Source: Shewanella fodinae (lineage in GTDB: Bacteria > Pseudomonadota > Gammaproteobacteria > Enterobacterales > Shewanellaceae). Taken from it: 64,000 nt of DNA. The translations under genes and the position numbers were made by a program. Below are positions 57,954-64,000 of the stretch, one piece after another; within the stretch, counting starts at the first letter, position 1, and the number at the start of each line of letters is the position of its first letter. Under the pieces are notes generated by a model. It had not been told where the DNA came from. It saw only the letters and a program-made list of their open reading frames with translations, and ran no database searches. The stretch lies in NCBI RefSeq assembly GCF_014651955.1, contig NZ_BMXW01000008.1, forward strand, positions 105,589-169,588. Direction: 5' to 3'.

Positions 57954-59341
57954 TGCAACTGTCGGAGTCTGCCGTTATTGATGAGTTACAGCGCTTATTG
58001 GCGGGTTTACCAACGCCGCCAGGTGCTATCTGGCTCGGCTATAGTGGTGGCGCAGACTCTGAATATCTGGCCTACATACTGGGGCAGTTTGCCACGCAAT
58101 TTCCTCAGTGGCACTCACGTATTCATCTGCTACATGTACATCATGGTTTGAGCCAACACGCAGATACATGGGCACAACACTGTTGTGACTCGGCCAAAAA
58201 AGTGGCATTGCCATGTCGGGTCCTGCGGATCCAATTACAGCTCGGCCCTCGAATAAGTGTGGAAGCGGAAGCGCGCCGGGCACGCTATCAGGCGATTCTC
58301 CAACAAATGGCACCGGGCGATGTGTTGTTAACAGCACATCATCAGGACGATCAACTGGAAACTGTATTGCTGGCGCTAAAACGGGGACAGGGGCCAAAAG
58401 GGCTGGCGGCAATGGGCAGTTGCCAACGGTTTGCCGACAACTACTGGCAGCTACGGCCTTTGCTGAATGTCGGCCGGGCGCAGATTTTGACGCGGGTAAC
58501 CGCCTTATCGCTGAGCTATGTGCATGACGAAAGCAATGACAATATCCGCTATGACCGTAATTTCCTGCGCCGAGATATCGTACCACGGCTGAAAATGCGC
58601 TGGCCGGAGTTAGCGGCTACCGTCAGCCGCAGTGCGGCCCTGTGTGCTGAACAACAGCGGTTGCTGGATGAAGTGACCCAGGAAAAGCTGCAACCTTTGC
58701 TGCAGAAGTGTGCGTTCACGGGAACACCTGTGATGGCACTTAATGAATTACGGCAACTTCCCCAACGTTGGCAACGGCAACTGCTGCGCGCCTTCATCGA
58801 GCGGCAAGCATTGCCTCTGCCATCTAGGGTGCAGTTAGATGAAGCATTGCTGCAGCTGTTACAAAGCGATGACGACGCCAAAGTTCATCTTAAGTTTGCA
58901 GCACTGGAGTTGCGGCGAGCTTATGGTCATATTTATGCGATGACTGAACTGCCCGAAGTCGCGCCATCGATGCCGCTGAGTCTAGAACAGCGGCAGGCAT
59001 TGCAGCAGGGTAAGCTGAACTTGCCGCTCCCCCCCCCCTGGCACCAACTAAATGGCTGTTTAACCGATGTCGGGCCAAGAATCGCACTGGCAGCATTAGC
59101 TGCACCGTTAACGCTCAGCTACGGCTTGCCTGGTAGCCTTAAGTGCCATCCGCATTACCGCAATAAAGCGCGCGAGCTGAAGAAAATCTGGCAGGAAGCG
59201 CAGGTGCCATACTGGTTGCGTCCTCGACTACCAGCCTTGACCGCTGTCGATGGTTCGGTGCTGGCGATTGCAGGATTATTGGTTGACACACGAGTCTTGG
59301 CAGAGCCGCAGCAGCCAGGCGTTACTCTGTCTGTCAGTTAG
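57950..59341 (+). CDS. tilS: tRNA(Ile)-lysidine synthetase TilS
   Basis: TilS modifies C34 of tRNA-Ile2 to lysidine so that it reads AUA. The 463-residue protein has the PP-loop SGGADS (32-37), [17 protein letters not shown] and [19 protein letters not shown], plus the two C-terminal substrate-binding domains. A run of ten C (59029-59038) encodes part of LPLPPPWHQ in the C-terminal region. Translation is coupled to dnaE by an ATGATGA-type overlap. Confidence 0.95.
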   Translation: MMQLSESAVIDELQRLLAGLPTPPGAIWLGYSGGADSEYLAYILGQFATQFPQWHSRIHLLHVHHGLSQHADTWAQHCCDSAKKVALPCRVLRIQLQLGPRISVEAEARRARYQAILQQMAPGDVLLTAHHQDDQLETVLLALKRGQGPKGLAAMGSCQRFADNYWQLRPLLNVGRAQILTRVTALSLSYVHDESNDNIRYDRNFLRRDIVPRLKMRWPELAATVSRSAALCAEQQRLLDEVTQEKLQPLLQKCAFTGTPVMALNELRQLPQRWQRQLLRAFIERQALPLPSRVQLDEALLQLLQSDDDAKVHLKFAALELRRAYGHIYAMTELPEVAPSMPLSLEQRQALQQGKLNLPLPPPWHQLNGCLTDVGPRIALAALAAPLTLSYGLPGSLKCHPHYRNKARELKKIWQEAQVPYWLRPRLPALTAVDGSVLAIAGLLVDTRVLAEPQQPGVTLSVS

Positions 59342-59373
59342 TCATTGCTTACTAGAGAGGCTCGCGCCGCAAC

Positions 59374-60477
59374 TCAAGGGGTTTCGGGCAGTTGCGGAAA
59401 TACCACCACACATGCCAGTTGTTTCTGGCGCCCATAGCGCATCACCTGCAATAGCTCACCGTCACTGATGGGGACATAAGTGGAGCCAATGGCATCACGT
59501 GCTTTTTCTACGTTGGGATCGTGGAAAAAGAAAAACTGATTATTACAGCCACTCAGCACTATCCAATGGGGGCCCTTTTCGCCGCTGAAACGATAGCTAC
59601 TCACCATCAGCAACACTGCCGCACCTTGAGCCAAAAATTTTCGCAATTCCTCCGGCGACGGGGCGCGAGTCTGGGCGCTAATACCGCGCGCCTGTAGTTG
59701 CTGACAGAAATCTTCATGAACCAGCTGGATCACCGCCTTTTTATTGCGATCACGTACGCCATCGATGAAAGGTACTGACTCAGAACGGCTGAACAGCTTC
59801 ACGCCAAAACCACGTCTTAGTGCGGATAATGCTAGTCCATGTGCCGAACAACCGCCATGACCGCTGGTCATAAAAATGGTGGTGGCCTCACGCCATAGCC
59901 GCAGTTCTTCCATACGGCTTGGAACTGCCTCAGCTTTTAAGGCGGCAAAAGCCATTAACAGACTGGCAGGACCACAACTGAATGCTGTGGTTTGCGCATA
60001 CAAGGGCATCTTTAACACGGTACTCGGGCCTGGTGGATCCAGCCGTTTGTGCATTCGCACACCATCGGCTAGGTCGTCATAATAATGCACCAGTGCTTTC
60101 AACACCTTATAGCCTAATTTTTCATACAGTCGGCGGGCGCCAATATTGTCATTGCGCACCTCCAGGCGTAACGTAATGTAGCCTTTATGAATGGCCTCTT
60201 GTTCACACTCATGCATTAGCTGCTGTGCAAGTCCCTGGCCACGCCATTTGGCATCAATTGCTAGGGAATACAACCTTGCAAGGTTAGTTCCTCGGTGAAA
60301 CAGCAACAGGGCATAACCCGCAAGTAGACCGTTGTCCATAGCGACAAACAGCCGCGCATGAGTTGATTGAATAAAACGTTTCATTTGGCGGTGACTGATG
60401 CGGTCACCGCTGAAGGCGGAGAGTTCCAGTTGATCGAGCGCTGAAAGTTCGGCCTGTGTAGCGGCACGTATTTCCAT
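59374..60477 (-). CDS. GNAT acetyltransferase fused to C39-like peptidase domain
   Basis: The start at 60477 (MEIRAATQAELSALDQLELSAF) gives 367 residues. Residues 1-145 are a RimI-like GNAT domain with the acetyl-CoA loop WRGQGLAQQLM and ARRLYEKLGY. Residues about 155-360 are a papain-like C39 domain with C168 (FSCGPASLLM), H304 (GPHWIVLSG) and D320 (HDPN) as the likely triad. This fusion is recurrently found beside RLAN/RimK-type ATP-grasp genes, as here with the divergent gene at 60545. The substrate is unknown. The Shine-Dalgarno site is weak. Confidence 0.85.
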   Translation of the reverse strand: MEIRAATQAELSALDQLELSAFSGDRISHRQMKRFIQSTHARLFVAMDNGLLAGYALLLFHRGTNLARLYSLAIDAKWRGQGLAQQLMHECEQEAIHKGYITLRLEVRNDNIGARRLYEKLGYKVLKALVHYYDDLADGVRMHKRLDPPGPSTVLKMPLYAQTTAFSCGPASLLMAFAALKAEAVPSRMEELRLWREATTIFMTSGHGGCSAHGLALSALRRGFGVKLFSRSESVPFIDGVRDRNKKAVIQLVHEDFCQQLQARGISAQTRAPSPEELRKFLAQGAAVLLMVSSYRFSGEKGPHWIVLSGCNNQFFFFHDPNVEKARDAIGSTYVPISDGELLQVMRYGRQKQLACVVVFPQLPETP

Positions 60478-60544
60478 GATGTTTAGATAGAAGACAAACT
60501 TCTGATATTTAATCCCCAACCAATATGGGAGGCAACAATTATTT

Positions 60545-61996
60545 ATGGCACAACTGCTTATCGTAACTGACGACGCCAGTGACTGGCGACCTTATCTGCC
60601 CAGTGACAGTATGGTAACGGTAAACGATTATCTTAATATGGGGGCGTTTACCGATAACAACAGTGTGCAGGTACTGAATTTGTGCCGCAGTTATGATTAT
60701 CTCACTACCGGATATTATTGCTCGCTGATGGCGGAAGCCAGAGGACATCGGGTGATCCCCTCAGTGATGACGATTAATGATCTGTCACAGGACAGATTCT
60801 TCAGTTTGCCACAGTCGGGACTGGACCGACTGTCGCCAGAACAGACCCGTCTGCGATTTAAGCTGTTTTTTGGTCACAGCGAGCGCGAGGAACTGGAACG
60901 GATTGGACACAAGATTTTTGAACGCTTTAACGTACCTGTGCTGGATGTGGAACTGGTTAAAGGGGGCGATAAATGGCAAGTCAGTCATATCGCCCCCTTT
61001 CCATTCCAGGAATTAACCGATCCAGAGCAAGATCTGTTTGCGATATATCTGGAGGCCTTTTCTCGAAAAGTATGGCGCGCACCTAAACGCAAAAAATCCT
61101 ATCGTTATGAGATGGCGATGCTGGTGGATGAGCATGAAAAAATGCCGCCATCCAATAATAGCGCCATCAAACGTTTCATCAAGGCGGCTAACCGTATTGG
61201 CATGGATATGCAGTTACTGGGACGCCGTGATATGAGTCGTCTGGGTGAGTTTGACGGACTCTTTATTCGGGCGACCACTAATATCAGTAATTTTACTTAC
61301 CGTTTTGCCAAAAATGCCGAGCAAATGGGACTCGTGGTCATGGATGATCCGGAATCCATTATGAAGTGTACCAACAAGGTATTTTTGACAGAATTGTTGC
61401 TGAATCACAAGATTTCAGTCCCCAAGAGTCTGATCCTCAATGAGTCAGACCCGCACTGGGAGGAAACCTTGCTGGAGCAGATAGGTTTGCCTGCGGTACT
61501 CAAGGTACCCGATGGTGCGTTTTCCCTTGGCGTGGTTAAGGTCAAAGATATCGATAGTTTACGGGCGGAAGCTAAACGTATTTTCGAACACAGCACTCTA
61601 ATCTTGGCGCAGGAATATTTGCCAACGCCGTTTGATTGGCGTATTGGCATACTAAATCGACAGCCAATATATGCTTGTCGCTACTATATGAGTCGTGGTC
61701 ACTGGCAGATATATGAACATCACAAAGATGGCAAATTCAGCAGTGGAAGTTACGATGCCCAGGACCTTAAACGTGTACCGGCTCAGATAGTTGATACCGC
61801 ATTGAAATCTGCCAATCTGATTGGCTCTGGTTTTTATGGAGTCGATCTAAAAGAAGTGGATGGTCAAGCATATGTGATTGAAATCAATGACAATCCTAGT
61901 ATTGATCACGGCATTGAAGATCTGTTCTATGGCGATTTACTGTACGATCGGATTATGACCGAGTTCCTGCGCAGAATTCAGCTGCGCGGCTTGTAA
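60545..61996 (+). CDS. RimK-like ATP-grasp ligase with RLAN N-terminal domain
   Basis: The 483-residue protein has an N-terminal RLAN-type domain (about 1-150; LLIVTDDASDWRPYLPSD, YDYLTTGYYCSLMAEARGHRVIPS). A C-terminal ATP-grasp domain (about 280-483) has FLTELLLNHKISVPKSLI, LPAVLKVPDGAFSLGVVKV and the metal-binding VIEINDNPSIDHGIED. RimK-like enzymes attach amino acids to proteins or peptides through carboxylate-amine ligation. Its partner and substrate are unknown. It is divergent from the GNAT/C39 gene with 67 bp between, so the pair is probably co-regulated. Confidence 0.88.
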   Translation: MAQLLIVTDDASDWRPYLPSDSMVTVNDYLNMGAFTDNNSVQVLNLCRSYDYLTTGYYCSLMAEARGHRVIPSVMTINDLSQDRFFSLPQSGLDRLSPEQTRLRFKLFFGHSEREELERIGHKIFERFNVPVLDVELVKGGDKWQVSHIAPFPFQELTDPEQDLFAIYLEAFSRKVWRAPKRKKSYRYEMAMLVDEHEKMPPSNNSAIKRFIKAANRIGMDMQLLGRRDMSRLGEFDGLFIRATTNISNFTYRFAKNAEQMGLVVMDDPESIMKCTNKVFLTELLLNHKISVPKSLILNESDPHWEETLLEQIGLPAVLKVPDGAFSLGVVKVKDIDSLRAEAKRIFEHSTLILAQEYLPTPFDWRIGILNRQPIYACRYYMSRGHWQIYEHHKDGKFSSGSYDAQDLKRVPAQIVDTALKSANLIGSGFYGVDLKEVDGQAYVIEINDNPSIDHGIEDLFYGDLLYDRIMTEFLRRIQLRGL

Positions 61997-62007
61997 CTGA
62001 CCCAGAT

Positions 62008-62037
62008 ACATAAAGGCGTCATTCGGCGCCTTTATGT
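62008..62037. terminator. Bidirectional terminator between the ATP-grasp and GGDEF genes
   Basis: A perfect 11-bp stem (62008-62018 with 62027-62037) lies between the two convergent genes, 11 bases after the ATP-grasp stop and four before the GGDEF stop. The T-run is short. Confidence 0.75.
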
Positions 62038-62040
62038 GCT

Positions 62041-62967
62041 TTACTCGGCCAGCGCATAGCCGTTACGGCCGGCACTCTTTGCCCGGTAAAGCGCGGCATC
62101 TGTGTTATTGAACAATTGATCCTGGTTCAAATGGGGTTGCCAGGCACCAATCCCCATACTGCAAGTGACATTTTGCTGATTGAACAGTGTTTCAGTCTGC
62201 ATATATTGCAATATCCGGTTTGCAATGCTGACCGCCGCGGAAACATCGCCTTCTACCAATATGGCAAATTCATCACCACCGAGGCGGAAGGGTTGGTCGC
62301 AGCGGCGAATGCTGCGGCGAATAATTTCTCCGAATCTGACCAGCGCCTTATCGCCATAATGGTGGCCCATCTGGTCGTTGAGCTGTTTAAAGTTATCCAG
62401 ATCCAACAGCAACAGGCTTACCTGATTGCGACTGCGCTGTGCTCTCGCAAGTACGGTCCGAAATGCCTGGCCAAAGAAGTGGCGGTTACCTAACCCTGTT
62501 AATGCATCGAACATCGCCTGCGATGCCATCTGTTGATAGCGCACGGCGTTGTTTAAGGGTTGGGAGAGTAGCGGCTCCAATTGCTGTAGCACCAGCATTT
62601 CACCGATACTGAGCGGCATTTGTAGGTAATACTCCAGTTCAGCTTCTGCGTCACCGACGGGGACTTCATGCATCAGCTTGATACCTTTCAAGCGTCCCCA
62701 ACGTAGTTCCAGTTCACCGAACTTACAGTAAATGCCACTAAGCGGCAGATACTGTAATAGTTGTTTGCCATAGCAGGCAAAAACTGTCCGCGGATCGAGG
62801 CTACTGTGGAGTTTCTGCAACAGTTGTAATGGATCGGGCTGGGCAGTGACATGACGTGTGTCATCGTGCCAAGATTCCAGTGAGTCGCGATGACCACCAA
62901 TATTGCTGATATAGTCCAAATGGATTACTCCACTACTGCTGACAGGTAATTGAACTTGTATAAGCAA
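62041..62967 (-). CDS. GGDEF domain protein (diguanylate cyclase)
   Basis: The 308-residue protein has an N-terminal region of about 145 residues without a recognised sensor domain or membrane helix. A GGDEF domain follows (DALTGLGNRHFFGQAFR; the active site GGDEF at 230-234). The inhibitory RxxD site (R221-D224) is five residues before GGDEF, so product feedback is expected. It should make cyclic di-GMP. The signal it responds to is unknown. Confidence 0.92.
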   Translation of the reverse strand: MLIQVQLPVSSSGVIHLDYISNIGGHRDSLESWHDDTRHVTAQPDPLQLLQKLHSSLDPRTVFACYGKQLLQYLPLSGIYCKFGELELRWGRLKGIKLMHEVPVGDAEAELEYYLQMPLSIGEMLVLQQLEPLLSQPLNNAVRYQQMASQAMFDALTGLGNRHFFGQAFRTVLARAQRSRNQVSLLLLDLDNFKQLNDQMGHHYGDKALVRFGEIIRRSIRRCDQPFRLGGDEFAILVEGDVSAAVSIANRILQYMQTETLFNQQNVTCSMGIGAWQPHLNQDQLFNNTDAALYRAKSAGRNGYALAE

Positions 62968-63090
62968 AGTTTGTGCCTTTTTTATCCGTTACCATTATTT
63001 CCCTGGCCTGAGTAGGTGCGCGGACTTATGAAATAAATGGCGTGTCAGAATTTTGACTTCGATAAGCCAATTTGACTGGCAGAAAACGGA

Positions 63091-64000
63091 TCAGCCGAGA
63101 TTAAAAAAGCGTTTAATCTCCTCCAGATTACTCATGGCATCTTTGTAACCTAAATCAATCAAAGCTCCGGTATAGGCTTTCTCAAACAGCAGGTAAGACA
63201 CTATGCTGGTATCTGATTGGCTGTTGATACCAATTAACCCTAACAGCCGCCGAATGGCGAATGGCATTTCCATGTAATAGCGTTTAGCAATATCACTCAA
63301 ATCTTCGCTGGGTTTGATTACTAAAGTATCAATATTGCGTAGGCTCAATAATTCGCGGCTGGTGGGCGGGATCAACGCTAACGTGCCATTAACGCGGGTA
63401 AGGCGCTCCATGTCACTGTTCAGGGTATCGGAGAAAATGGTATCCAACAGGTGACCAGCAATGGTGGCTGTCTTGGGATGGTATTCCAGATCCTTTGGTT
63501 GTTGCTTGTGCGGACTTTCTAGGTTTATCACCATGATGCGATCGGCACCAAGATGAATAGGGCAGGACAAAGGGGAGAGCTGATGTACGGAACCATCACC
63601 GTAATACCATTTACCTAGCCGAATCGACGGGAACACCATCGGAATTGCGGCACTCGCCATCAAATGTTCAGTATTCAGCCGAGTGCGCAAGCCGCTGCGC
63701 CGTGATCGTTGCCAGTTTTCTATTTCACTGCTGGCTTGAAAAAAACTCACGGATTGTGAGGTGTTATAACAGGAAGTATCAATACTGATGGCGGTGAGGT
63801 GACCGTTTTGGATATTACGGTCAATGCGTTCAAAGTTAATAAGCTCATTCAGCAAATCGCGCAGTGGTGAATTGTCCAGCAAACTGCCCGCATCTGTATT
63901 GGCCAAGTCAGTCTGTATCCCTTTAAGCAACATTGCGCCTAAGTGTTGCAGTACTCCAGGAATAGCAGCCTTGTATATGCGGCTGGTATGCAGATGCCGC
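63091..64000 (-). CDS. Patatin-like phospholipase (C-terminal part, cut by the window edge)
   Basis: The frame continues past the right edge; 303 residues are visible. They include the second half of a patatin domain, with the catalytic Asp in YYGDGSVHQLSPLSCPIHLGADRIMVINL and LMASAAIPMVFPSIRLG ahead of it. The GxSxG nucleophile motif would lie beyond the window. An internal Met at 63933 is not the start: R-H-L-H-T-S-R-I-Y-K-A-A-I-P-G-V-L-Q-H-L-G-A leads into it. The C-terminal 120 residues are specific to the longer bacterial type. Confidence 0.88.
   Translation of the reverse strand, partial: RHLHTSRIYKAAIPGVLQHLGAMLLKGIQTDLANTDAGSLLDNSPLRDLLNELINFERIDRNIQNGHLTAISIDTSCYNTSQSVSFFQASSEIENWQRSRRSGLRTRLNTEHLMASAAIPMVFPSIRLGKWYYGDGSVHQLSPLSCPIHLGADRIMVINLESPHKQQPKDLEYHPKTATIAGHLLDTIFSDTLNSDMERLTRVNGTLALIPPTSRELLSLRNIDTLVIKPSEDLSDIAKRYYMEMPFAIRRLLGLIGINSQSDTSIVSYLLFEKAYTGALIDLGYKDAMSNLEEIKRFFNLG

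Noticed and set aside
1..64000. tRNA genes, rRNA genes, insertion sequences or prophage
   Set aside because: None were seen: no tRNA T-loop motifs, no transposase or integrase ORFs, and no long terminal inverted repeats with target duplications.

Overview
The window is chromosomal DNA of a gammaproteobacterium, most likely Shewanella or a close relative. Three things point there. The backbone is enterobacterial/vibrio-like: the thr operon, map-glnD-dapD, rpsB-tsf-pyrH-frr-uppS-cdsA-dxr-rseP-bamA-skp-lpxD-fabZ-lpxA-lpxB-rnhB-dnaE-tilS, and syd/csrB/yqcC/truC. It also carries families common in Shewanella and Vibrio (DUF3549, DUF3301, DUF2310, DUF3192, DUF2789, a cytochrome c', a haemerythrin, a PilY1 cluster, UbiUVT). 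Proteins were recognised by eye; no database search was run.

Layout. 1-6680: a partial cytochrome c' gene, trpR and slyD convergent on a shared terminator, then the attenuated thrLABC operon. 6698-8423: nfo and a haemerythrin. 8704-14904: a minor-pilin operon pilV-pilW-pilX-pilY1-pilE plus a small exported protein. 14946-19323: an OlsF-like bifunctional acyltransferase, a YjiH-type membrane protein and a DUF998 membrane protein. 19326-21844: ubiV and ubiU divergent from ubiT (oxygen-independent ubiquinone hydroxylation). 21843-22746: no ordinary gene, but five tandem copies of a roughly 100-nt element that reads on the minus strand as a family of small RNAs, each with its own Rho-independent terminator. 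Four of the five carry, on the opposite strand, a Shine-Dalgarno site, a double ATG and a tiny ORF. 22815-25087: gpx, a DUF4382 lipoprotein and a decayed Sfp-type phosphopantetheinyl transferase. 25127-35083: queF, syd, several small DUF genes, the CsrB regulatory RNA with a GacA/UvrY box upstream, yqcC-truC, a flavodoxin, ptsG and purU. 35150-39384: dapD-glnD-map on the minus strand. 39512-59341: the translation, envelope and replication supercluster from rpsB to tilS. 59374-64000: a GNAT/C39-peptidase fusion divergent from an RLAN/RimK-type ATP-grasp gene, a GGDEF protein, and the end of a patatin-like phospholipase gene.

The genes cover threonine synthesis, lysine/peptidoglycan precursor and nitrogen control (dapD, glnD), translation, outer-membrane and lipid A assembly, DNA replication and repair, surface pili and post-transcriptional control. 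The most interesting parts are the tandem small-RNA array at 21.8-22.8 kb and the ATP-grasp/GNAT-peptidase pair at 59.4-62.0 kb. CsrB is a recognised RNA family and its identification here is strong.
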